Source: Ricordea florida (taxonomy: Eukaryota; Cnidaria; Anthozoa; Corallimorpharia; Ricordeidae). From it: 64,000 nucleotides of DNA. The translations under genes were made by a program, and so were the position numbers. The notes under the pieces are model-generated. The model made no database searches. It worked only from the letters and a program-made list of their open reading frames with translations, and was not told where the DNA came from. Below, one piece after another: positions 27,951 to 40,960 of the stretch (position 1 is its first letter; every line of letters begins with the position of its first letter). Location of the stretch: the NCBI GenBank assembly GCA_949710005.1, contig OX453282.1, positions 6,874,465-6,938,464 on the forward strand, read 5' to 3'.

Positions 27951-30900
27951 CATCATGTAAGTTGCTCTACCCTAATAAGCTGCTCTCCTCTATCAACCTA
28001 ACTCCATCATGTAAGCTGCTCTACCCTAATAAGCTGCCCTTCTCTATCAGCCTAACTCCATCATGTAAGCTGCTCTACCCTAATAAGCTGCTCTCCTCTA
28101 TTAACCTAACTCCATCATGTAAGTTGCTCTACCCTAATAAGCTGCTCTCCTCTATCAGCCTAACTCCATCATGTAAGCTGCTCTACCCTAATAAGCTGCT
28201 CTCCTCTATTAACCTAACTCCATCATGTAAGTTGCTCTACCCTAATAAGCTGCTCTCCTCTATCAACCTAACTCCATCATGTAAGCTGCTCTACCCTTAT
28301 AAGCTGCCCTCCTGTATCAACCTAACTCCATCATGTAAGTTGCTCTACCATTATAAGCTTCCCTCCTCTATCAACCTAACTCCCTCATGTAAGTTGCTCT
28401 ACCCTAATAAGCTGCTCTCCTTTATCAACCTAACTCCATCATGTAAGCTGCTCCACCCTAATAAGCTGCCGTCCTCAATCAACCTAACTCCATCATGTAA
28501 GCTGCTCTACCCTAATAAGCTGCCCTTCTCTATCAACCTAACTCCATAATGTAAGCTGCTCTACCCTAATAAGCTGCCCTTCTCTATAAGCCTAACTCCA
28601 TCATGTAAGCTGCTCTACCCTAATAAGCTGCCCTTCTCTATCAACCTAACTCCATCATGTAAGTTGCTCTACCCTAATAAGCTGCCCTTCTCTATCAGCC
28701 TAACTCCATCATGTAAGCTGCTCTACCCTAATAAGCTACTCTACTCTATTAACCTAACTCCATCAAGGAAGTTGCTCTACCCTAAGAAGCTGCTCTCCTC
28801 TATCAACCTAACTCCATCATGTAAGCTGCTCTACCCTAATAAGCTGCCCTTCTCTATCAGCCTAACTCCATCATGTAAGCTGCTCTACCCTAATAAGCTG
28901 CCCTCCTCTATTAACCTAACTCCATCATGTAAGTTGCTCTACCCTAATAAGCTGCTCTCCTCTATCAACCTAACTCCATCATGTAAGCTGCTCTACCCTA
29001 ATAAGCTGCCCTCCTCTATCAACCTAACTCCATCATGTAAGTTGCTCTACCATTATACGCTTCCCTCCTCTATCAACCTAACTCCATCATGTAAGTTGCT
29101 CTACCATTATAAGCTTCCCTCCTCTATCAACCTAACTCCATCATGTAAGCTGCTCTACCCTAATAAGCTGCTCTTCTCTATCAACCTAACTCCATCATGT
29201 AAGTTGCTCTACCATTATAAGCTACCCTCCTCTATCAACCTAACTCCATCATGTAAGCTGCTCTACCCTAATAAGCTGCCCTCCTCTATCAACCTAACTC
29301 CATCATGTAAGCTGCTCTACCCTAATAAGCTGCCCTTCTCTATAAGCCTAACTCCATCATGTAAGCTGCTCTACCCTAATAAGCTGCCCTTCTCTATCAA
29401 CCTAACTCCATCATGTAAGTTGCTCTACCCTAATAAGCTGCACTTCTCTATCAACCTAACTCCATCATGTAAACTGCTCTACCCTAATAAGCTGTTCTCC
29501 TCTATCAACCTAACTCCATAATGTAAGCTGCTCTACCCTAATAAGCTGCCCTTCTCTATAAGACTAACTCCATCATGTAAGCTGCTCTACCCTAATAAGG
29601 TGCCCTTCTCTATCAACCTAACTCCATTTTGTAAGTTGCTCTACCCTAATAAGCTGCCCTTATCTATCAGCCTAACTCCATCATGTAAACTGCTCCACCG
29701 TAATAAGCTGCTCTCCTCTATTAACCTAACTCCATCATGTAAGTTGCTCTACCCTAATATGCTGCTCTCCTCTATGAACCTAACTCCATCATGTAATCTG
29801 CTCTACCCTAATAAGCTGCCCTCCTCTATCAACCTAACTCCATCATGTAAGTTGCTCTACCATTATAAGCCTCCCTCCTCTATCAATCTAACTGCATCAT
29901 GTAAGTTGCTCTACCATTATAAGCTTCCCTCCTCTATCAAACTAACTCCATCATGTAATGTGCTCTACCATTATAAGCTACCCTCCTATATCAACCTAAC
30001 TCCATCATGTAAGTTGCTCTACCATTATAAGCTGCCGTCCTCTATCAACCTAACTCCATTATTTAAGCTGCTCTACCCTAATAAGCTGCCCTCCTCTATC
30101 AACCTAACTCCTTCATGTAAGCTGCTCTACCGTAATAAGCTGCCCTTCTCTATCAACCTAACTCCATCATGTAAGCTGCTCTACCCTAATAAGCTGCCCT
30201 CCTCTATCAACCTAACTCCATCATGTAAGCTGCTCTACCCTAATAAGCTGCCCTCTTCTATCAACCTAACTCCATCATGTAATGTGGTCTACCATTATAA
30301 GCTTCCCTCCTATATCAACCTAACTCCATCATGTAAGTTGCTCTACCCTAATAAGCTGCCGTCCTCTATCAGCCTAACTCTATCATGTAAGCTGCTCTAC
30401 CCTAATAAGCTGCCCTTCTCTATCAACCTAACTCCATCATGTAAGTTGCTCTACCCTAATAAGCTGCCCTTCTCTATCAGCCTAACTCCATCATGTAAGC
30501 TGCTCTACCCTTATAAGCTGCTCGCCTCTATTAACCTAACTCCATCATGTAAGCTCCTGTACCAATATAAGCTGCTCTCCTCTATCAACCTAACTCCATC
30601 ATGTAAGCTGCTCTACCCTAATAAGCTGCCCTTCTGTATCAGCCTAACTCCATCATGTAAGCCGCTCTACCCTAATACGCTGCTCTACTCTATTAACCTA
30701 ACTCCATAATGTAAGTTGCTCTACCCTAATAAGCTGCTCTCCTCTATCAACCTAACTCCATCATGAAAGCTGCTTTACCCTAATAAGCTGCCCTCCTCCA
30801 TTAACCTAACACCATCATGTAAGCTGCTTTACCCTAATAAGCTGCCCTTTTCTATAAGCCTACCTCCATCATGTAAGCTGCTCTACCCTAATAAGCTGCC

Positions 30901-31687
30901 CTTCTCTATCAACCTAACTCCATCATGTAAGTTGCTCTACCCTAATATGCTGCTCTCCTCTATGAACCTAACTCCATCATGTAAGCTGCTCTACCCTAAT
31001 AAGCTGCCCTCCTCTATCAACGTAACTCCATCATGTAAGTTGCTCTACCATTATAAGCTTCCCTCCTCTATCAATCTAACTGCATCATGTAAGTTGCTCT
31101 ACCATTATAAGCTGCCCTCCTCTATCAACCTAACTCCATCATGTAATGTGCTCTACCATTATAAGCTTCCCTCCTATATCAACCTAACTCCATCATGTAA
31201 GTTGCTCTACCATTATAAGCTGCCGTCCTCTATCAACATAACTCCATCATGTAAGCTTCTCTACCCTAATAAGCTGCCCGCCTCTATCAACCTAACTCCA
31301 TCATGTAAGCTGCTCTACCCTTATAAGCTGCTCTCCTCTATCAACCTAACTCCATCATGTAAGCTGCTCTACCCTAATAAGCTGCCCTTCTCTATCAACC
31401 TAACTCCATCATGTAAGTTGCTCTACCCTAATAAGCTGCCCTTCTCTATCAGCCTAACTCCATCATGTAAGCTGCTCTACCCTAATAAGCTGCTCTGCTC
31501 TATTAACCTAACTCCATCATGTAAGTTGCTCTACCCTAATAAGCTGCTCTCCTCTATCAACCTAACTCCATCATGTAAGCTGCTCTACCCTAATAAGCTG
31601 CCCTTCTCTATGAGCCTAACTCCATCATGTAAGCTGCTCTACCCTAACAAGCTGCTCTCCTCTATTAACCTAACTCCATAATGTAAG

Positions 31688-34600
31688 TTGCTCTACCCTA
31701 ATAAGCTGCTCTCCTCTATCAACCTAACTCCATCATGTAAGCTGCTCTACCATAATAAGCTGCTCTCCTCCATCAACCTAACTCCATCATGTAAGCTGCT
31801 CTACCCTAATAAGCTGCCCTTTTCTATAAGCCTAACTCCATCATGTAAGCTGCTCTACCCTAATAAGCTGCCCTTCTCTATCAACCTAACTCCATCATGT
31901 AAGCTGCTCTACCCTAATAAGCTGCCCTTCTCTATCAGCCTAACTCCATCATGTAAGCTGCTCTACCCTTATAAGCTGCTCTCCTCTATTAACCTAACTC
32001 CATCATGTAAGTTGCTCTACCCTAATAAGCTGCTCTCCTCTATCAACGTAACTCCATCATGTAAGCTTGTCTACCCTAATAAGCTGCCCTCCTCTATCAA
32101 CCTAACTCCATCATGTAAGCTGCTCTACCCTAATAAGCTTTCCTTTTCTATAAGCCTAACTCCATCATGTAAGCTGCTCTACCCTAATAAGCTGCTCTCC
32201 TCTATTAACCTAACTCCATAATGTAAGTTGCTCTACCCTAATAAGCTGCTCTCCTCTATCAACCTAACTCCATCATGTAAGCTGCTCTACCCTAATAAGC
32301 TGCCCTTCTCTATCAGCCTAACTCCATCATGTAAGCTGCTCTACCCTAATACGCTGCTCTCCTCTATTAACCTAACTACATCATGTAAGTTGCTCTACCC
32401 TAATAAGCTGCTCTCCTCTATCAACCTAACTCCATCATGTAAGCTGCTCTACCCTAATAAGCTGCCCTTCTCTATCAGCCTAACTCGATCATGTAAGCTG
32501 CTCTACCCTAATAAGCTGCTCTCCTCTATTAACCTAACTCCATCATGTAAGTTGCTCTACCCTAATAAGCTGCTCTCGTCTATCAACCTAACTCCATCAT
32601 GTAAGCTGCTCTACCCTTATAAGCTGCCCTCCTGTATCAACCTAACTCCATCATGTAATTTGCTCTACCATTATAAGCTTCCCTCCTCTATCAACCTAAC
32701 TCAATCATGTAAGTTGCTCTACCATTATAAGCTGCCCTCCTCTATCAACCTAACTCCATCATGTAAGCTGCTCTACCCTAATAAGCTGCCCTCCTCTATC
32801 AACCTAACTCCATCATGTAAGCTGCTCTACCCTAATAAGCTGCCCTTCTCTATAAGCCTAACTCCATCATGTAAGCTGCTCTACCCTAATAAGCTGCCCT
32901 TGTCTATTAACCTAACTCCATCATGTAAGTTGCTCTACCCTAATAAGCTGCCCTTCTCTATCAGCCTAACACCGTCATGTAAGCTGCTCTACACTAATAA
33001 GCTGCTCTCCTCTATTGACCTAACTCCATAATGTAAGTTGCTCTACCCTAATAAGCTGCTCTCCTCTATCAACCTAACTCCACCATGGAAGCTGCTCTAC
33101 CCTAATAAGCTGCCCTCCTCTATCAACCTAACTCCATCATTTAAGCTGCTCTACCCTAATAAGCTGCCCTTTTCTATAAGCCTAACTCCATCATGTAAGC
33201 TGCTCTACCCTAATAAGCTGCCCTTCTCTATCAACCTAACTCCATCATGTAAGTTGCTCTACCCTAATAAGCTGCCCTTCTCTATCAGCCTAACTCCATC
33301 ATGTAAGCTGCTCTACCCTTATAAGGTTCTCTCCTCTATTAACCTAACTCCATCATGTAAGTTGCTCTACTTTAATAAGCTGCTCTCCTCTATCAACCTA
33401 ACTCCATCATGTAAGCTGCTCTACCCTAATAAGCTGCCCTCCTCTATCAACCTAACTCCATCATGTAAGTTGCTCTACCCTAATAAGCTGCTCTCCTCTA
33501 TTAACCTAACTCCATCATGTAAGTTGCTCTACTTTAATAAGCTGCTCTCCTCTATCAACCTAACTCCATCATGTAAGCTGCTCTACCCTAATAAGCTGCC
33601 CTCCTCTATCAACCTAACACCATCATGTAAGCTGCTCTACCCTTATAAGCTGCTCTCCTCTATTAACCTAACTCCATCATGTAAGTTGCTCTACTTTAAT
33701 AAGCTGCTCTCCTCTATCAACCTAACTCCATCATGTAAGCTGCTCTACCCTATTAAGCTGCCCTTTTCTATAAGCCTAACTCCATCATGTAAGTTGCTCT
33801 ACCCTAATAAGCTGCTCTCCTCTATCAACCTAACTCCATCATGTAAGCTGCTCTACCCTAATAAGCTGCCCTCCTCTATCAACCTAACTCCATCATGTAA
33901 GCTGCTCTACCCTAATAAGCTGCCCTTTTCTATAAGCCTAACTCCATCATGTAAGCTGCTCTACCCTAATAAGCTGCCCTCCTCTATCAACCTAACTCCA
34001 TCATGTAAGCTGCTCTACCCTTATAAGCTGCCCTTCTCTATCAACCTAACTCCATTATGTAAGTTGCTCTACCCTAATAAGCTGCCCTTCTCTATCAGCC
34101 TAACTCCATCATGTAAGCTGCTCTACCCTTATAAGCTGCTCGCCTCTATTAACCTAACTCCATCATGTACGTTGCTCTACCCTAATAAGCTGCTCTCCTC
34201 TATCAACCTAACTCCATCATGTAAGCTGCTCTACCCTAATAAGCTGCCCTTCTCTATCAGCCTAACTCCATCATGTAAGCTGCTCTACCCTAATAAGCTG
34301 CTCTCCTCTATTAACCTAACTCCATAATGTAAGTTGCTCTACCCTAATAAGCTGCTCTCCTCTATCAACCTAACTCCATCATGTAAGCTGCTCTACCATA
34401 ATAAGCTGCTCTCCTCCATCAACCTAACTCCATCATGTAAGCTGCTCTACCCTAATAAGCTGCCCTTTTCTATAAGCCTAACTCCATCATGTAAGCTGCT
34501 CTACCCTAATAAGCTGCCCTTCTCTATCAACCTAACTCCATCATGAAAGTTGCTCTACCCTAATAAGCTGCCCTTCTCTATCAGCCTAACTCCATCATGT

Positions 34601-37090
34601 AAGCTGCTCTACCCTTATAAGCTGCTCTCCTCTATTAACCTAACTCCATCATGTAAGTTGCTCTACCCTAATAAGCTGCTCTCCTCTATCAACGTAACTC
34701 CATCATGTAAGCTTGTCTACCCTAATAAGCTGCCCTCCTCTATCAACCTAACTCCATCATGTAAGCTGCTCTACCCTAATAAGCTTTCCTTTTCTATAAG
34801 CCTAACTCCATCATGTAAGCTGCTCTACCCTAATAAGCTGCTCTCCTCTATTAACCTAACTCCATAATGTAAGTTGCTCTACCCTAATAAGCTGCTCTCC
34901 TCTATCAACCTAACTCCATCATGTAAGCTGCTCTACCCTAATAAGCTGCCCTTCTCTATCAGCCTAACTCCATCATGTAAGCTGCTCTACCCTAATACGC
35001 TGCTCTCCTCTATTAACCTAACTACATCATGTAAGTTGCTCTACCCTAATAAGCTGCTCTCCTCTATCAACCTAACTCCATCATGTAAGCTGCTCTACCC
35101 TAATAAGCTGCCCTTCTCTATCAGCCTAACTCGATCATGTAAGCTGCTCTACCCTAATAAGCTGCTCTCCTCTATTAACCTAACTCCATCATGTAAGTTG
35201 CTCTACCCTAATAAGCTGCTCTCGTCTATCAACCTAACTCCATCATGTAAGCTGCTCTACCCTTATAAGCTGCCCTCCTGTATCAACCTAACTCCATCAT
35301 GTAATTTGCTCTACCATTATAAGCTTCCCTCCTCTATCAACCTAACTCAATCATGTAAGTTGCTCTACCATTATAAGCTGCCCTCCTCTATCAACCTAAC
35401 TCCATCATGTAAGTTGCTCTACCATTATAAGCTTTCCTCCTCTATCAACCTAACTCCATCATGTAAGTTGCTCTACCATTATAAGCTGCCCTCCTCTATC
35501 AACCTAACTCCATCATGTAAGCTGCTCTACCCTAATAAGCTGCCCTCCTCTATCAACCTAACTCCATCATGTAAGCTGCTCTACCCTAATAAGCTGCCCT
35601 TCTCTATAAGCCTAACTCCATCATGTAAGCTGCTCTACCCTAATAAGCTGCCCTTGTCTATTAACCTAACTCCATCATGTAAGTTGCTCTACCCTAATAA
35701 GCTGCCCTTCTCTATCAGCCTAACACCGTCATGTAAGCTGCTCTACACTAATAAGCTGCTCTCCTCTATTAACCTAACTCCATAATGTAAGTTGCTCTAC
35801 CCTAATAAGCTGCTCTCCTCTATCAACCTAACTCCACCATGAAAGCTGCTCTACCCTAATAAGCTGCCCTCCTCTATCAACCTAACTCCATCATTTAAGC
35901 TGCTCTACCCTAATAAGCTGCCCTTTTCTATAAGCCTAACTCCATCATGTAAGCTGCTCTACCCTAATAAGCTGCCCTTCTCTATCAACCTAACTCCATC
36001 ATGTAAGTTGCTCTACCCTAATAAGCTGCCCTTCTCTATCAGCCTAACTCCATCATGTAAGCTGCTCTACCCTTATAAGGTTCTCTCCTCTATTAACCTA
36101 ACTCCATCATGTAAGTTGCTCTACTTTAATAAGCTGCTCTCCTCTATCAACCTAACTCCATCATGTAAGCTGCTCTACCCTAATAAGCTGCCCTCCTCTA
36201 TCAACCTAACTCCATCATGTAAGTTGCTCTACCCTAATAAGCTGCTCTCCTCTATTAACCTAACTCCATCATGTAAGTTGCTCTACTTTAATAAGCTGCT
36301 CTCCTCTATCAACCTAACTCCATCATGTAAGCTGCTCTACCCTAATAAGCTGCCCTCCTCTATCAACCTAACACCATCATGTAAGCTGCTCTACCCTTAT
36401 AAGCTGCTCTCCTCTATTAACCTAACTCCATCATGTAAGTTGCTCTACTTTAATAAGCTGCTCTCCTCTATCAACCTAACTCCATCATGTAAGCTGCTCT
36501 ACCCTATTAAGCTGCCCTTTTCTATAAGCCTAACTCCATCATGTAAGTTGCTCTACCCTAATAAGCTGCTCTCCTCTATCAACCTAACTCCATCATGTAA
36601 GCTGCTCTACCCTAATAAGCTGCCCTCCTCTATCAACCTAACTCCATCATGTAAGCTGCTCTACCCTAATAAGCTGCCCTTTTCTATAAGCCTAACTCCA
36701 TCATGTAAGCTGCTCTACCCTAATAAGCTGCCCTCCTCTATCAACCTAACTCCATCATGTAAGCTGCTCTACCCTTATAAGCTGCCCTTCTCTATCAACC
36801 TAACTCCATTATGTAAGTTGCTCTACCCTAATAAGCTGCCCTTCTCTATCAGCCTAACTCCATCATGTAAGCTGCTCTACCCTTATAAGCTGCTCGCCTC
36901 TATTAACCTAACTCCATCATGTAAGTTGCTCTACCCTAATAAGCTGCTCTCCTCTATCAACCTAACTCCATCATGTAAGCTGCTCTACCCTAATAAGCTG
37001 CCCTCCTCTATCAACCTAACTCCATCATGTAAGCTGCTCTACCCTTATAAGCTGCTCTCCTCTATTAACCTAACTCCATCATGTAAGTTG
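31688..37090. repeat. 2,646-bp block duplication inside the minisatellite
   Basis: The block beginning at 31688 recurs at 34334, an offset of 2,646 bp (49 monomers). Within the second block two extra monomers (108 bp) appear near 35.4 kb, after which the offset becomes 2,754 bp (33254 corresponds to 36008). Shared rare variants, such as a monomer with CTACTTTAAT, confirm the correspondence. Confidence 0.85.
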
Positions 37091-37860
37091 CTCTACTTTA
37101 ATAAGCTGCTCTCCTCTATCAACCTAACTCCATCATGTAAGCTGCTCTACCCTAATAAGCTGCCCTTTTCTATAAGCCTAACTCCATCATGTAAGTTGCT
37201 CTACCCTAATAAGCTGCTCTCCTCTATCAACCTAACTCCATCATGTAAGCTGCTCTACCCTAATAAGCTGCCCTCCTCTATCAACCTAACTCCATCATGT
37301 AAGTTGCTCTACCATTATAAGCTGCCCTCCTCTATCAACCTAACTCCATCATGTAAGTTGCTCTACCATTATAAGCTGCCCTCCTCTATCAACCTAACTC
37401 CATCATGTAAGTTGCTCTACCATTATAAGCTGCCCTCCTCTATCAACCTAACTCCATCATGTAAGTTGCTCTACCATTATAAGCTTCCCTTCTCTATCAA
37501 CCTAACTTTATCATGTAAGCTGCTCTACCCTAATAAGCTGCCCTCCTCTATCAACCTAACTCCATCATGTAAGTTGCTCTACCATTATAAGCTGCCCTCC
37601 TCTATCAACCTAACTCCATCATGTAAGTTGCTCTACCATTATAAGCTTCCCTCCTCTATCAACCTAACTCCATCATGTAAGCTGCTCTACCCTAATAAGC
37701 TGCCCTCCTCTATCAACGTAACTCCATCATGTAAGCACCTCTTCCCTAATAAGCTGCCCTCCTCTATCATTCTAACTCCATCATCTAAGCTGCTCTAACA
37801 TTATAAGCTGCCCTCCTCTATCAACCTAATCCCGTCATGTAAGTTGCTGTACCCTAATAA

Positions 37861-38262
37861 GCTGCCTTTCTTTGTCAAGCCACCATCGCCTTAAATAAGC
37901 TGCACCCCCCTAACAGAGTACCTCCTTCTCTCAAGTAACTCCCCCTTACATTAGTTACCCCACTCTACTAAGCCACGCCCCTTAACTAAGTTACCGTTTT
38001 GTAATAAGCTGTCCCTGTTAAAAATAAAAAACCAACAAGCAACAAAACGATAAAACAAAAATGAGAATACAAGCAAGTAATGCTGTATTTAGCTAACTCA
38101 AAATGGGTGGATTTTTACTGTCGCGTAATGTACTGTATTATAGGCGTGAATTAACGCACGCATATATAATTAGACACACTGTGTGGCGCTTTCAAGTAAA
38201 CATAGAACGTTCAGTGAACGGCACTCAACTTTTTCCGCTTACTTGGCTTAATAGACCATTTA
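37861..38262. other. Array edge and conserved flank of unit 1
   Basis: Beyond the last regular monomer the sequence decays through CTTTGTCAAGCCACCATCGC and further monomer-like fragments to about 38010, then becomes ordinary AT-rich DNA. Both parts match 46300-46701 in unit 2 closely. No gene is seen. A short ORF at 38103-38300 is not conserved as protein. Confidence 0.7.
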
Positions 38263-39025
38263 ATGCCCATAGATTGTGTAGCCTCGGCTTATGTTCTTAA
38301 AGCTCTAAGCATCAGTTCGGGCCTTAGCCTGACAGTTAATTACATTGGGCCGCTGGGCTTAAGAGAGCTTTGTAAGCTAATTGAAATAAAAAATACCCCA
38401 ACACAGGGACATGTTTTGGATGAAGCTTACAAATCCCGTGATTGCAGGAACAGTCGTCTGTATCTTGCTAGCAATTCAGTAACATATAAAGGTGTAGAGT
38501 TCTTCTCTGATGCACTGTCTAAAGAAGGTTGTAAACTAACTCATTTGGACCTCATTGACAATTCAGTAACTGATAAAGGTGTAAAGTTCTTGTCTGATGC
38601 ACTGTCTAAAGAAGGTTATAAACTAACTCATCTGGACCTTACTGACAATTTAATAACTGATAAAGGTGTAGAGTTCTTGTCTGATGCACTGTCTAAAGAA
38701 GGTTGTAAACTAATGTATCTAAACCTCGCTAGCAATTCAGTAGCTGATAAAGGTGTAGAATTCGTGTCTCAGTGATGCACTGTCTAAAGAAGGTTGTAAA
38801 CTAACGTATCGAAACATCACTAATAATTCACTAACTCTTAAAGGTGTAGAGTTCTTGTCTGATGCACTGTCTAAAGAAGGTTTTTAACTAAATGAGCTGG
38901 TGCTCAGTCCCACTTCAGTGACTGCTGTAGGCATAGAGTACTTTTGTGATAATCTTTCTCAAACTAGATATAGAGTTTTTGATTATGAGCGATCCGGTGT
39001 GACTTTGCTAAGAATATGTACATAA
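38263..39025 (+). pseudogene. LRR-only receptor fragment, unit 1
   Basis: From about 38270 the sequence matches the 3' third of the NACHT-LRR genes (DCVASAYVLKALSISSG, then TPTQGHVLDEAY and LRR units with consensus VTDKGVEFLSDALSKEG). The NACHT and membrane domains are absent. A 4-base insertion near 38770 breaks the frame, and a GGTTTTTAAC in place of GGTTGTAAAC gives a further stop near 38886. The 3' flank to about 39085 is also shared with the full genes. Unit 2 carries the same fragment with different lesions, so it predates the unit duplication. Confidence 0.8.
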
Positions 39026-39099
39026 GTTTACCATATTAACAATATTAATTAGATATTACTTTATCAATATGCTACACTACTAAATTAGCTTATTCATTT

Positions 39100-40960
39100 A
39101 TATTTTCTTACACGTGAGACTGGAGAATTTGGTGTTAAATCGATTCACCATCTTTCAACTGATTATCTATGATACCATATAAGATTTTCACGGTTGACAA
39201 TTCTTGTTTTACTGCTGTAAGAGCTTCATACCATTCCAAAAATATTTTCCAGAACTCTGATACAAACGGACATGAAACTAGCATATGCTTTAGATCTGGT
39301 TTTGTTTCTGAGCATAAATAGCAAATATCACTGCTCGCAAATTTAACTTGAAATAATTTGCTCTTTGTAAAAACTAGATCATGTAAAGGTTTTTACTAGA
39401 ACATAGTAAACTTCACTTCTATAGTTATAGAGAAGGCTAAGAGGAAGTATTTGCTTATTTGGTCCGGTGTTAACCCATTGGCAATAAGGCGTTGTTTTGT
39501 GGTGGGTACTTCAAATATGTGCTTCACGAAACTTTTATCTATTAATAGGTTTGGTTATTAGCACTTTCAGGTTGTCCCATGGCTGTGTAAGGTGCTCTTG
39601 TTGTACATCTTTTCGCTTTATTGCCTTTTTATATTCTTGTGGAATAATAGGTCAAGACATTTGTTTGCAGCTGATACCGGAGTTTAAATTCTTCATAGGT
39701 GAGAAAATCTAGATTTTGGTCGAGAAGGTCTTTTAAGGTTTAAACTCCTTTACCAAACCAAGTACGGAAAGAAATCGACTTGTCATCAATTTTGACTGAT
39801 ATCTTTGTTATTCCATATAATCGTTTTCTTAGTGCATGGCATTTTATTATTCTGCACATCCTTAAACTCAAACCAGTATTGTAACATTCTCTTATAAAAG
39901 AGTGGTCGCTCTTTGATGTTAAGATCCTTACTGTTACAGTTACAGGTTAAGAGGAAGGTTAAGCCTCCCAAGACGTGTAATGTGGCTTCATTGACAATAA
40001 CCGTCCATGCTGAATTCCACTCAGGGGAAATCGCTTTATCCAAATGGACTTTAGGGTTTTGTTCATTGAAGTAAAACCAATCATATTCAGACCCCAGTTT
40101 TTGCGTTCGCCAATAATTGCATTTTTTTTTAATTTTGGCAATTTTGTAATTTTGGCAATTTTGTTGTCCCAGATAAAATTAAAGGTGATTTTGTTTACCT
40201 GATCACAGACGTTTTCAGGGATTGGCAGTACGGACGCATTGTAGATAAGCTTCGAAAGGCCCACAGATTTAACAATGTTGATCTTGCCTAATAGAGTAAG
40301 TTTTCGTCCTTTCCAATCGTTTAAGGTCTTTTCCAAAACATCTAATTTTTCATAGAAGTTAAAATTATCACTAACCATTGTCAAGTTTGCCGGAGAAGTG
40401 TATTCCTAAAACATAAACAGTCTTTTGACCACTTAACGTTGAAAGAGGTATCTTCTCTGTTTTTCCATTTTCCCAGCCTCTGCTCTGACTTCCTATGGTT
40501 CATTTTTAATCCTGAGTATTTTTCAAACTTTACCAGGAGGTCAAGCAAAAGACTCATTGATTCGGGGTTTTTTAGAAAAACTGTTGTATCATCCGCATAC
40601 TGTGTGATTTTTATTTCGCGTGCTCCTACTCTGATGCCTTCAATTTTCGAATTTTTTTTTTAATCGCAAGTGCAAGAGTTTCAATACCAAGGACAAATAG
40701 TATGCCTGATAGTGGGCAACCCTGTCTGACACCTCGCTCCAGATTGAAAAAATCAGAGGCATAACCATTGTTTGTCACCGAGCTAGTTATGTTGCAATAG
40801 AAAGTCTGTATCCAATTTTTGAAGTCAGGACCAAAATTAAGTTTGTCGAGAGCCTTAAAAAGGAAATTCCATTCTATATAATCAAATGCCTTTTCAAAGT
40901 CGAGGAAGACAGCAAGACTGGGGCGGTTTTTTGCTGACCACATTTGTAAGTTAACTAATT
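39100..40960 (-). mobile_element. 5'-truncated L1/Tx1-like LINE, copy 1 (decayed)
   Basis: Read on the minus strand, pieces of a reverse transcriptase appear in order: FLDFEKAFD (40900 region), GVRQGCPLSGILFVLGIE, the YADD catalytic box near 40590, a LTLLGKINIVKSVGLSKLIY region, and a C-terminal Cys motif (CYLCSE, then a HMLVSCPLVSEFW-type zinc knuckle) near 39250-39330, ending near 39135. Frameshifts split it into several pieces, so it is inactive. It is cut just upstream of the FLDFEKAFD motif. The same truncation point occurs in copies 2 and 3. Confidence 0.85.

Larger units (their letters stand above)
20690..37860. repeat. Giant 54-bp minisatellite array (about 317 copies)
   Basis: The monomer reads approximately CTACCCTAATAAGCTG, CCCTCCTCTATCAAC, CTAACTCCATCATG, TAAGCTGCT (54 bp). 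Variants at a few sites define types: CCCTAAT, CCATTAT or CCCTTAT; GCCCTCC, GCCCTTC or GCTCTCC; ATCAACC, ATCAGCC or ATTAACC. Copies are in one orientation with almost no length change. Known length changes are one missing base near 26545 and 18 missing bases near 27765. One plus-strand frame is open over long stretches because 54 is a multiple of three; the other five frames contain a stop in nearly every monomer. No centromere, telomere or coding role is shown. Confidence 0.97.

Noticed and set aside
20763..37798. Many long ORFs (up to 596 codons) in the 54-bp array as a repetitive protein gene family
   Set aside because: They start at TTG or GTG, are interrupted by recurrent TAA variants, and exist because the monomer is 18 codons. 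No promoter, signal peptide or splice context is visible.
20690..37860. CRISPR-like array
   Set aside because: There are no unique spacers; the whole 54-bp period is repeated and the DNA is eukaryotic.
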